A program made the translations under genes and the position numbers. Shown in pieces: positions 23,078-34,900 of a stretch of 64,000 nucleotides of DNA. The stretch is from the NCBI GenBank assembly GCA_035771165.1, contig JAWNZC010000445.1, forward strand, positions 3,955,501 to 4,019,500. Direction: 5' to 3'. The notes under the pieces were generated by a model. The model was not told the DNA's origin. It made no database searches and was given only the letters and a program-made list of their open reading frames with translations. This DNA is from Paragorgia papillata. Lineage: Eukaryota > Cnidaria > Anthozoa > Scleralcyonacea > Coralliidae. The stretch's first letter is position 1; each line of letters opens with the position of its first letter.

Positions 23078-23587
23078 CAGTCGAAGCTCTCCTTGCGACC
23101 ACTCCCGTAAGCGACCAGCTCTAGTTGCGACCACCCTCACGAAACCCCGTTTAAATTCCCTATTAAACTCTGTTACCAAAAGCTCTCGTAAGCGACCACT
23201 CCCGTAAGCGACCACTCCCGTATTCACAAACTGAGCTTTTTTGAGCCTTTCAGATTCACAAACTGAGCTTTTTCTCTTGTAAGCGACCACCCTTGAAAAA
23301 CCCTTTGCAATCAGTCAACACTGCGCTAAAAAGCAATTTGATAACTTTTAATACAGTAAATAAATGTGATTATAAAATGCATAACAATGATTGAGTATTG
23401 CTGTTTCTGGCTGGTTGCCAGAATAGAAACGCTGCAGTATTTTTCTGGTCCAATCTCTCGTAAGCGACCAACTTCAGCCATTTCAGTGGGTGGTCGCATA
23501 CGAGAACGAATTCTCGTAAGCGACCAGTTCTAGTTGCGACCACTTTTTACAGTTCCCGAGGGTGGTCGCTCACGAGAGCTTCAACTG
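23078..23587. mobile_element. Mariner-like MITE with iterated GTAAGCGACCA
   Basis: TA at both flanks (23076-23077 and 23588-23589); ends CAGTCGAAGCTCTC and GAGAGCTTCAACTG. The motif CTCCCGTAAGCGACCA and variants occurs about ten times, in inverted orientation at the two ends. Non-coding, 510 bp. Same architecture as 11964-12459. Confidence 0.8.
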
Positions 23588-23599
23588 TAATAGCGTAAT

Positions 23600-24410
23600 C
23601 AAATAAATGCACCAGTTATCATAGAGATATAAATTACTCGAGGGGGCATCCTAACTTAATTTCAGTCAACCGCCATCTTGGATTTTTTTGGTGGCAAACA
23701 TTAGGCACGTTGGTTGGCAAAGGACTGGGTCTGGTACATTTGCCAACCAATTGACTGAAATATCATAGGTAATGGCGGCTGCCATGTGGTTACCAAATTT
23801 TTCCACCAATGCCGACGCCCCCTCTAGTATTTATATGATCTCTATGCAGTTATTACGTGAGTTTTAACGAAACAGAGCATGCGTTGTACAATATAAAATG
23901 AAAATGACGTCAAACGTGTGTCTGATTAAAAATGGCTCTCATCCAATGAGAGCGTGCGTAGGACACCTGTTATTTTATAAATGTGATGTAGAGATCAGTG
24001 AGCGGTTCTCCATGAGATATTCCGATCCAAAGCTGACGAAGAAACCACTGACATATATGTTTGTGGGCGGAAGTGGAAACGAGAGAAAAATAACCTCTGA
24101 AAAGTTTCGGTCTAAACATAGCGCCAAGCCGGGGGAGGTTGATCTTAATAGGTGTTTTTGGAACATTCCAATAGAATCCATTCAGAAGCACGGAATAAAA
24201 ACTAAACGCTGTCAATTCTCACGGTCGTCTCCTGTATTATAAAATGCGAGAAATGACTGAATATGAATTTAAGCGATGGATGTTTTACAAAGTACTATCT
24301 TTCTGCTTTGTACTAACATGTACTATCTTGTACTACCTTGTGTATTGTTGTCCACTGAGTTGCTGCATGTATTATAAATGTATCAGAAAACAAGTTAGAA
24401 ACGTATTTTA
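23600..24410. other. No gene seen
   Basis: Contains short inverted segments (GCCAACC... near 23710 and 23740) and the right arm of the outer inverted repeat. A + strand frame at 23898-24242 has no recognisable domain. Confidence 0.35.
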
Positions 24411-24418
24411 GCGATGGG

Positions 24419-24589
24419 CAGGCCCGGATTTACCGATAGGCTTACCAGGCTATAGCCTGTAGGCCCACAGTTTGGACGGCCCACTCCTTTATACTTTGCT
24501 CAAAAGTGTCCTCAAAATGCGAGAAATGCTGTTTCAGAGACCCAAAATACACTTAGCCTGTAGGCCCAAAATTGGTAAACCCAGGCCTG
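24419..24589. mobile_element. hAT MITE, TSD GCGATGGG
   Basis: TIRs CAGGCCCGGATTTACC and GGTAAACCCAGGCCTG (two mismatches in 16). The perfect 8-bp duplication GCGATGGG lies at 24411-24418 and 24590-24597. 171 bp, non-coding. Confidence 0.85.
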
Positions 24590-24648
24590 GCGATGGGCTT
24601 GTGCATCATCACATGGTTCATAAACATTTACGATGTACAGAATCGACA

Positions 24649-27478
24649 TTAAAAGAAGGAACAGCTTTGCTCATAAAAGCGGGGCTGCATTACCGCGGCC
24701 TGAAACATTACAAAATTTGTTGAAACTCTCCGACCAAATGCCAAACTGACATAGCCCCTCTCTTGACAAAGTGTAGGATACGCATCGATTAGGTGATAAT
24801 CGGGATGCAATAGAATATTTAAAGCCTCGAGAAAAGATGGCACATCTTTGTCCCGTGCTTTTTCGTTGGCAGAAGTGGCTTCGTCTCTGTTGTCATCGTG
24901 ATCATCTGAATCCAGATCTGCATCGTTCTCATCATATTCTTGTGGAAAATCAGAACCATCTTCCTTGCTTTCATTGGCAAAAATGGAACGATTGAGCATT
25001 TGAAATGACGGTGCAAATGTGAACAGTTCTTCAGCGCAGCGGGATGTGTTGATGTTATATGTCGTACAGAAACTGCTTATCTTCGCTTCCAAGTCGTGGG
25101 CAGTTTGAATGTTCTTCACAAGTTCGGGGAACCCGCTTGGGGAAAACATTGCACGAGACTAATAATGGCCGGTTTTTCTCAAAACGATTTTTCATCGAAT
25201 TAATGACGGTGTCAACAGCAACATGGAACGTTTCGCGTTTCCACTCAGCAAGGGGTGTTTCCTCTTGTTCATCTCTGGCAATCTCACCATCCATTACTCT
25301 TCGACGTCTTACCCTTCGTTCTTTCCATTCAACAGTTCCGCAGTCTTTATCAGAAATTTGAATGATCTTATCTGGATCGCTGCGTAAACTTTGAAGCCGA
25401 GAAAGAGAGGAGTCGACCATGGCTAACGCTTTACCAAGATCTATACATTAACACTTTGTAAGTATCGACTTAGAGGACCTGTAATGACGAGAATTTTGCG
25501 AAAAAGACAAGCTGTAGCCATTATTTGCTTTGATTGGAACGGGGCAAGAAGCCCCTCAGCAGTTGCTCTCTGGTTTACCGAGAATGAACTTTCTGCAGAA
25601 ACTTCTCCAAGAACTTTCATAACACAAACGTATCGTGAAAGGAAGACTTTAAGGCTAAACTCACGAGAATGCCAGCGGACAGTATTGATACGCTTCAACG
25701 CAAGGACTTTGAGCTGCTGATCTTTCTGAATGGATTCGAACATCGAGTGAATTTTTTCAGACTGACTGAACAGGGTGTACGTCTTCTCCAGATTGCTGAA
25801 TAGAGAAATGACATTGATGGCGGCACCGGCTGAGTCCGACAAAACCAAGTTGAGCGTATGAGCATAGCAATGAGTGTATACTACATGGCTGCCGATTGCA
25901 TCTTTCATGATTGCTTGCAGCCCGTTATAGCAACCACTCATATTTGAAGCCCCATCATACGTCTGTGCAACTAATTTATCAAAGGAGACACCTTCAGACT
26001 TCAAAGCTTCTACAATAGTCGTATAGAGCTCTTGCGCAGTTGTGCCAGATGCTCTTTTGCAACACAACAAATGCTCAGAGCAGTGACCAACGCGGTCAAC
26101 TATTCTGACGCAAATGCTAAGCTGTTCATGGTGGCTAACATCCGGCGTGGTATCAGCTATCAAAGCCCAAGCTTTGTATTCCTGGATTCTCTTTACTATC
26201 TCCGAGGTTATCTCCTTCCCGATGACATCAATAACGTTGTTTTGGGTCTTATTACTTAGAAATGTGAGCTTCGAGCCGCGACCTTTCACTGCTTTTGTTG
26301 ACTTGGCTACTGATCGCTGTCCAACCGTTGCCACGTCTGCTTCATGCTGTTTCCGAACTTTTTCAAGATGATCGCGGATGGTAATATCATATGCAGACAA
26401 GAGCTTCAACACTTCCAAGAAATTTCCCGTGTTTAATAATTCACTTGCAAGTGATTCTCGATGGCCTCTAAATGCAAGTCCTTGCTTTCCAAGGAACATA
26501 ACACAATCTACGATGCGCGTCATTACATTCCTATTGCTAATAACTTCCATCTTTTTTCGTGCAGCTTCTTCCTGTTCTTGTTGCCCCAAGCATGAAGCAA
26601 TATTTCTGTCTTGCAAGAAAAGCACCTCTGCGACTTTTGCGTTTGCGTGAGCTGCTGACATCTCATGCTTGTCAATAACGCTTTGTTGTTTCTTCCAGTT
26701 AGAAAATCCAGTAGACGTGAAGGTATTTCCTTGATTTGCGCGTATAAATTCACCCCGTGATAATGCATCTGTAAACAGGAGACAAGGTATACAAAACAGG
26801 CTATCTGTGCTCAACGGTATCGTCATCATGAGAAAATACTTGCTGCGAGCAATATCTGGAACGTTCGCCAAACTGCTTTTTTCTCAACTTTAATGTAGAC
26901 TGATTTGGTTGGCAAGGCTTCATTTTAATTAATTTTGCCTTTTCTTCTGCGCTGAGCTTCAAGCCAACAACTGATGCAGGATCAAATGTTCCACTGACTT
27001 CATCAACAACGATTCTTCGATTTGACAGAAATTCCCTGCATTGGCTTGGTTCATCCACGGTTAATGGTTCCTCGACATACTCTTGTTCTTGTAATGTCGT
27101 CTCTGCCCTTTCTTCAACCTCAAGCAAGTTCTCGACATCCTGATGAACTTCAACTATTGAACTTTCCTCACCTTGGTTTACTGCTACTGGAGAATCAACT
27201 GGAGATCCTTGTTCATCTTCAAACGTCAAGGTATCTAACTCTAAGGCTCCTGGACCAGGCAGTCCAGGCGTATCTCTTTCACAGTTTCCACCCCCTTCTG
27301 CGTCTGACCTAAGGTCAGTTTTTGCTTCAGGCACATTGGACTCATCTTGAACATCTTCGTGTTGGAAGTACTGTGTCATGAAAGAACTAAGCTGCTTATT
27401 CTCATGTTGCCTAGCTTTCTTTGCTTTTCTGGATTCAGCTCCGGATCTTTTTCTTTTGGATTGTCGGTTGTCGGACAT
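24649..27478 (-). pseudogene. hAT transposase, ZMYM/TTF type
   Basis: Reading from 27478: MSDNRQSKRKRSGAESRKAK (basic, probable nuclear signal), a long acidic region, then a TTF-type zinc-binding block (FCIPCLLF, FTSTGFSNWKK, HEMSAAH). A 476-codon frame (26871-25441) holds the RNase H-like core: ADTTPDVSHHEQLSICVRIV (first catalytic region), YDGASNMSG, and CYAHTLNLVLSDS. It continues in 25420-25055 and 25149-24649 with an acidic insert (DENDADLDSDDHDD) and LEALNILLHPDYHLIDAYPT at the start of the C-terminal hAT dimerisation region, which then loses sense. Frame breaks near 26850, 25440 and 25140 inactivate it. The family moves by cut-and-paste with 8-bp duplications. A G-rich terminus on its 5' side lies near 28541. 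Confidence 0.85.
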
Positions 27479-27479
27479 A

Positions 27480-28469
27480 TCTACAGGCTATAGTAGCATC
27501 AGATGATCAGATTAATAAAAGAGTTCAAAATAAGTTCTGTTTTTTTTTATTATTGTAAATTGGCAAAGGTCTTGGATTTAATTTTCAAACGAGAAATATT
27601 GCCGCAGCGAGCGAGGCTGGAGCGGGCGAACCGGCGAACAACACTGTAAACAATATACCTATTTAATACCTAAATTGGCTAGCGAGCCACAAATGTGCCT
27701 GAAGCAGTCAACTTCGATGCGCGATTGATTCGTTCATTTTGTTGTCATTGTCGATTGTCGTGGCCGGCGGGTCCGCGGCCCTTGATAATCGCTATTCGCT
27801 ATAATATCAGTCTTTGCACTTTTTGCAGATATCAACGTTTCTGCGGAGTGCGGACATTCACAAGAAGCTATCTTAATTTCAATTTATTCGACAAAATTAA
27901 TTGAATAATTTTTACAAGTTAAGACAGCGACACTGCGACAGTGTGATTACTGTGATAGCGTTTTACATTTACAAAATACAAAACTAAAATATCTTTACAT
28001 GAGATCATTAAAACACTTATCAGTAATCGTAAGCAAACTCCTTCACATAACCACATTTAGTTTCACAATTAGCAAATTAGCAATTCACAATTTCACATCC
28101 TTTGAGCAGTTTGAGAACACACTGAAGAAGTAGCAAGCAAGGTAAGCGCACAAGCACATCAAGCAGTGTTTGCGGCAGTAAGTAATTTGATCATGCGTTG
28201 GTCCAAATCTGGCATATCGGAAATCAGCTGCTTGTCAGTTGATCTGTCAGAACGACGGAATTAGGAAAAGTGGCACAGGCGCAAGGTGTTGCGGTTGTTG
28301 TCAGTGTCGTGTGTCTGTGACAGACGACACAGAGGCACAGGCACTGCCAAACAGATCTGAGATCTCGATAAAATTCAGTTCATTTTTCTTTCATTGGCTC
28401 ATCGGACTCACGGATTGTGACAAAAGTTTTAACTAACGCTTTTGATCAATTTTGGCGCCCCCTTTGAGT
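27480..28469. other. Non-coding 5' region of the hAT element
   Basis: Presumed promoter/leader of the transposase read on the - strand. No other gene seen; a short + frame at 27695-27904 has no domain. Confidence 0.4.
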
Positions 28470-28541
28470 TTTGGCGCCCCCTAAAAAATCTTCACTGGGG
28501 GGGGGGACATGGCCTCCCGGCCCCCCCTGCCAGCACGCCAC
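28470..28541 (-). mobile_element. Probable 5' terminus of the hAT element
   Basis: On the - strand the sequence starts CAGTGGCGTGCTGGCAGGGG and runs into a G-rich block, a typical hAT end and similar to the TIR of the element at 41887. No matching terminus was found left of 24649, so the element is rearranged or truncated at its 3' end. Confidence 0.55.
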
Positions 28542-28937
28542 TGCGTACAACAAATATATACAAAGCAGCCTGACAAAATATGAATATTTATTTCAAATTT
28601 CTATGAGTGTCATACGCACCCCCCCCCCCCCCCCCATCAAGTAAATGAAATAAAAATTTAAGCCTTTTGAATTATATTGAAAATCTACAAAAGCTAAATA
28701 CAATAAACGAACGGAAGTTGAAAAGAATTCAAAAGAAAAAAATGAAAAGAAATTGACGTCAAAGGGTGAAATAAATTACGAATAGCAGCATAATTTAATG
28801 ATCGTTATCAGGCGTATTATGGTCGGTAACTGTCGATATCGTCTCAGCCAGTGCCCAGTCGCCGAGTCACCACCGAGAGTTTGGTTCTATTCCCTGATTT
28901 TCCCTGATTCTGTGATTCATTCTGGCACGTTTTCAAT

Positions 28938-31900
28938 ATGGCGGACACAGGTATTGATTTTCTAAATAGTTATTTTATCACTTTAAACGGTGTCACACCG
29001 TATAAAAACTATATCACACCATGTTTGACATTACAATGATTATCTTCCTCGTTTCTTTTTATCTGTGTTTTAGGCGGTAAGAAAAAGGGTAAGAAACAAA
29101 AAGGTAAAGCGGTATCTCTAAACGCCTTCTTGTCCAGTCAGACTCCTGGTGGTACAAGTAGTGTCGTGTATGCCGCCAAGACGTCGAACTGGGCTGATGA
29201 AAGTGAAGATCTTCCTTCTCACGGTAAGTTCTGTCTTGTTCCTGTACTAGATAATTTGTGAATTTTGGTACATAATGATAACTTGATACATGGCGTACCT
29301 CATGTGTACCAAGACCCATCAAGCATTTGCCTTCATGTTCAAGATTATTAGTTCAAGTCACGCGATGGGTTTTGCCTTCATATACTTTAATCAAGTTACA
29401 ATGGTTGCACAATATTTTAGCCAACGGAATACTAAATATTAGTGTGCTGTTTCTTGCTGATTCGGATTTAAATTGACTCTATTTAACGTGTAGCATATTA
29501 GATTAATAAATATTAAATAGTAGGTTTTCTTCAGGGTAGAGGCTTTCAAGTCAGTAAGTTTTACTTTAAAATTTAGCTGAAAATAGAAATAATGTGAGCA
29601 TTATATTTATACCAGTGACATTTTACATTTAAACCACCCTTCCTAACCTCCTCCCACCACCCTTCCTAATTACCTTCTCCCCAAAGGGTTTTACTGAATC
29701 TTAGGGCCTGTTCACATGAGGCGAGTTATCTCGGGGGGGGGGGGTAGGGTTATCCCTATCCCCCGAGATAACTCGGTGTTAGTTTATTTCCATGTTAAAA
29801 AAGTAAACCGTTCACATGAGACCGAGATAACTTGCTTTACTTCCTGTCGAGGACTTTGAACAATCGTAACGTAGCAATGTGCGTTTCAAATTTCACTCAG
29901 CCGTGAGAATAATCAACAGGAAGTAACTCACCAAAGTGAGATTTGAAGCTCGCGAGACCAGAGGCTCTCCCTCTCCCAAACACAAACTCAGAGCCTCCGG
30001 TACCCAGAGCAATCCGAGACTCAGAGCTGAATGGCATAAGTTCATAATATTTTTAATTACTCACGGTCACGTGTGACTTTATTATTGATTAACCAATATT
30101 ATATGGCACAAGTTACTTCTGTTGAAATCATGTGTTCTCATTGGCTGAGATGCGTCACGTGCCAATCGATAATTTTCCGTAATCGACCGGTTGATTACGG
30201 ATTTTGGCAGACATGTTGTTTGCAACTAAACAATGAAAGAAAACCGCAAAAATTTTGTGAATTCAATAACCTGAGGACTAAATTATGTATGAGTGGGACA
30301 ATGAGCAATCTGGCAGTGAGTTTTAGGTTTCCGAAAGCGATGACAACAAGAGCAACAACATTGAAAACGATGAGTCTATGTCACACGCTCGAGGTCATAC
30401 TATTGACAAGGTAAATGTAATAAGATGTGTTGTTTCAAAATGCCATATAATAAACCTCTTATTAACCTCGTCTGCTTGGTCATTACGGAAAAATATCAGA
30501 CCTCGGTCTTTATGTACAGACCTTGGTCTGATATTATTCCATAATGACTGCGCTCTTGGTTAATAAGAAGTTAGTAACGCTTTCAGAAATTTATGCCAAT
30601 CAAAAACCGAGTTCAGATATTGAACTCACCAAAGTGAGATTGTAAGCTCGCGAGACCAGAGGCTCTCCCTCTCCCAAACACAAACTCAGAGCCTCTGGTA
30701 CCCAGGGTATCTCCATTCCTGCAAGCTGACAAGTTTTTCCTCACCCGAGTGCATGGCCATTACTTTTTCTTGTTTTCTGTTTGTTGCAAGAAACCGAGGA
30801 TCTAGAGTTATTGAAAGGTCAGCTACAAGAAAACAAGAACAGTAAAGGCCTGAAAAATATAAACATCTTCTGTCCACTTTGCTATTTACTTGAACTACCT
30901 ATGGTAGTCCGAGTCTAGGTTTCAGCTTGGCATTTTTGCACTTTTTACTTCCACTACTATTCATGCTTCCAGTGAGTTGCTAGCCATGTGATTGAGTGAG
31001 GCTGTGAGACATGTTCACCTTTTAATCAAGGTGTTCCTGCACGCTGTTGCTAGATTTTGACACTGACTGGCTGACTTTATAGTTTAATAATGATCAGATG
31101 TAGCTGACAATTGTCTTTATATGTTCACCACTGTGAAGTGTGCACCACATTCAGCAGCCTTCGATCTGATCTTCCTCAGCCCACTCCTACTCTGTGGAGG
31201 AGACCTCTGCACTTTTCCAGTAGGCTGCCCTAGTAAACGCCTGACCCTGAAATGATTGACAGATGTGTACTTTATTGTTGAATGGGAATTTACTTCAACT
31301 AGCAACAATAACACTGACATTTTGGGCTCGGTTACTGTACATTGCATCCAGTCATTAGATTCAAGGTAGCAGGTTGCGTAGAAATACATTTTGAGTACCG
31401 TACTCAAGTTTGGGATTACATACATGTCATATATACTAAACATCTGTTACATTACACTGAGCTCACAAACATACAAAATTTATGCACTACACTGTCTGTA
31501 TACATGTACAACAATACTGAATATATGTACTGTACAACTCATCATATTAACCACAGTGATGGAGGTGTTCAGTGTACATGTTAACACTTTGAGGCCTTGA
31601 CCTCTCCCTGTGCTGAATAAAATTGTCTGGCTCTTAAAGCTTCAAAGTGTAGGAGATACAAACATACAAATGCACTACACTGTCTGTATACATGTACAAC
31701 AATACTGAATATATGTACAACTCATCATATTAACCACAGTGATGGAGGTGTTCAGTGTACATTAGAGCTGTGCCCATCGGTCCATATTCGTAATCGATTA
31801 ATCGTTGATAACAATCGATTAATAATTGATTAATCGTATTAAAAAATCAACACGTGTTGCCATTGTTTGTCCCTTCAAATAAAGGTGTGCTTTTAAGAAA

Positions 31901-34900
31901 CAAGTCGCGTTCGATATTTGATACGCAATATAGCTGTTTTTAACAGGGCGAATGTCACAATGCCATCTCATATTTCCACAGCTTTTTAACAAAAACTCAT
32001 TTTAGTATCATGCTGTTGACTTTTGTCGATGATTTGATTGCTGTTAACGATTAATCGATTGCCGAAAAAGAGTCGATTAATCGATTAATCAGGCACAGCT
32101 CTAGTGTACATGTTAACACTTTGAGGCCTTGATGTCTCCCTGTGCTGAACAAAATCGTCTGGCATTAGCCAGAATAAAATACTAAAGACTTGTTGTCAGG
32201 TTAACCTTTTCACTTGCATTGTTGTTGTTGAACTACTTTATCTTTTTACTTTATTTCAGTTATTAACACCAGATGATTTTACTCGTTAAGGGGAGATGTC
32301 TCAGATGTATGAAAGGGTTAAAGTGATAAACTTTTGAACAACATGCTTTTTAATCAACTATTTTGTTCAGGCTTTTAATAACCCATTCCTGCTTGGGCCA
32401 GCCAAAAACAGCTCCTTGATTTTTTACTTGGGCTACCTATGGTAGGCCGAGTCTAGGTTTTGGCTTGGGTTTTCTTTTTTTTCCCTTTTTGGGTGTCACA
32501 ATTTGGTATTTTTGCACTTTTTACTTCTACTACTATTCATACTTCCAGTGAGTTGTTAGCTGTGTGAGGGAATGGGGCAAGCAATCAACAAGGCGAGGGC
32601 AAACACAAGGCAAATAAAGAGTGCCAATCAATTAACATAGCACAGCACCCCATTTGCGCATCTACTGTACACATGCAATAAGAACTATGCTGCTGGCCAG
32701 CAGAAGCTATTCTCCCTGTTAACTTTGATTATTTGTAATCACATTTCAAAATCTATTTAAAATTGTGTCTAGTTGTCCATAGGGCATGCAATTACAGGAC
32801 TTGGTTTGGTTACCCCAATAATATTTTGGTTGTTGAGTCTCTACCATATGTATACGTACAACTTATCATATCACTCTAACTACAACTCATATGCAACGCT
32901 ACCACTTAGGAGCACATATAATATGACTATATCTAATATGAATTTGCAACCTTTATAGCTCTCCATCTGAGCCTTAGTGGCTGAATGGTTAGGTTCGAAA
33001 TCTGTCTGGGGCTCAGAAATCTTTTCTGAGTGGTTGGGCTTGACGAACTTCCAGCAAACGTCTGTTGCATTACACCCACCTTGCAAACGTACCACATGCA
33101 TTACATTCCTTCACGTTTTTCTCTGACAAAGGAAACGCGTTTCCTTCGCTCAAAACGTTAGATTCCTACGTTCTCTGTTTCGGCAGTATATCTAACTTTA
33201 CATGTATATGTACAACTTATCATCAACTTATCAACGTATCATTGTTGTAGGAAGTCCATCTTGGAATGACCCTTATGCTCAACCACAAGAAGTTCAACGT
33301 ATTGTTCTACCAACTGCTCCACGAGCTGCAAGGGCAGGTGCAGTTGATTTGTCTCAGCTTCCAAAGGGCCCTCCTTACACAGCATTTCTTGGTAACTTGC
33401 CTTATGATGTGGAGGAGGAGGATATCTATACTTTCTTTCAAAGTGTGCAGGTACTGTCTAGTTCATGTAATATACCAGACACGAGGATGAGTCAGGAGTG
33501 TTTCATCAGGATTAGAGGTGTGCGAATCCGAATACTAAACTTTTATCGTTCGGATCGGATTTTGTTCTTTTTTTCTCGGATCGGATTTTGTTCTTTTTTC
33601 CCCCAGATCGGATCGAATCGGATTTTGCACTTTTTTACCCGCATCAGATTCACTTTTGTCATTGTTTTGTCACAAAATTAACAAATCCACTAGTCGTATG
33701 CACGTTGCACAATATATGAAGGCTATTATTAATAAGATGATTATTGTATAGTAGTTTTCTTAAATTTATTTGTTCATTGGTTTTCTTTTGTATATCCGGT
33801 GTTTTAATTTTTTCGGATCATTGGTTTTCTTTTGTATATCCGGTGTTTTAATTTTTTCGGATCATTGGTTTTCTTTTGTATATCCGGTGTTTTAATTTTT
33901 TCGGATCGGATTTGAGCAGCTGTTTTCGGATCAGATCGGATCGGACTACGATTTTTTGGCTTCGGATCGGATTCGGATTGACAGTTTTGGCAAACCCTCG
34001 GATTACAAGGGGTCAATCCGACGCACACCACTAATCAGGATGTTCAAGGTTTTGGAAATTTTTTTTGAAGTGTTTGGATATTGGATATCCTGATGAAACA
34101 CTTTTCCAAGTGTGTGTGTGTGTGTGTAGTGTTGCACACACCTCCCCCCCCTCCCCACACACTGTATGATACACCCCTGACAATTAAAGAGTCATTTGCT
34201 TAACTCTTTGTCTTTCTTAACTTTCTTGAGTTCATTAGTAAAACAATGTGGTGTGTAATAGACAGAGCAAAGTAACAAATGGGACAATTGTAATTTATGG
34301 TTGTTACTTAGGTTGTCATAATGTTCGCAATAAAAATTATTAAAAGAGCAACACAAGGTATAAATACATTACGAAATATTTTTTAACATATTTATAGCCT
34401 TGGGTTGCTCTTTTAATAGGTTTTAACATTTCTTTATGTGTTTTATTTAGATCAAAGACGTTCGGCTTCCACGAGAAACAGAAAATGGTAGATTGAAAGG
34501 GTTTGGCTATGCAGAGTTTGACGATATTGATGTATTTTTGAGAGCACTTACTCTAGATGACCAGGTACTGTGCAGTTTATACTGCAAAATGTTTTTCATG
34601 TAGGTAAAAATACCGCTCCTTATTCAATCTTGTTTCAAAATGACTTTAAATAAGGCGACAGAGAAGTACAATTAAAATGGCAATTTAAACGGATAATAGC
34701 AAACATGCAGTCACTGCCCTGGTGACCTCGGCTTCATTTTCAATAATTTTTTTCTTGATTTTAAATTGTAGAGCTTGAAAGGAAGACGAATTAGAGTTGA
34801 CGTAGCTGGACAGTCTCAGGGTGCAGGTATGTGATTAGCTGTTCCGGCGGACCGTGCCAAATGTCCAACTTTGCATTTGACGAACTTTATTTGAGAATTG

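Larger units (their letters stand above)
21524..23985. repeat. Nested inverted-repeat complex
   Basis: Outer arms: a segment around 21550-21595 with GGTGTCCTCTACGCACGCTC is matched inverted near 23945-23980 (GAGCGTGCGTAGGACACC). Inside it lies a long foldback of about 1 kb (21768-22735), a 133-bp hairpin (22806-22938) and a mariner-like MITE (23078-23587). The block looks like repeated insertion of foldback elements into one another. No coding sequence is seen. Confidence 0.6.
30885..32570. repeat. Direct repeat pair with CTACCTATGGTAG
   Basis: CTACCTATGGTAGTCCGAGT followed by TTTTTGCACTTTTTACTTCC, ACTACTATTCATGCTTCCAG and TGAGTTG occurs at about 30895-30985 and again, slightly longer, at 32430-32555. 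Same orientation, both in EIF4B intron 2. Confidence 0.65.

Noticed and set aside
24242..24410. TACTATCTTGTACTA direct repeats as a regulatory site
   Set aside because: Short, AT-rich and with no neighbouring gene.
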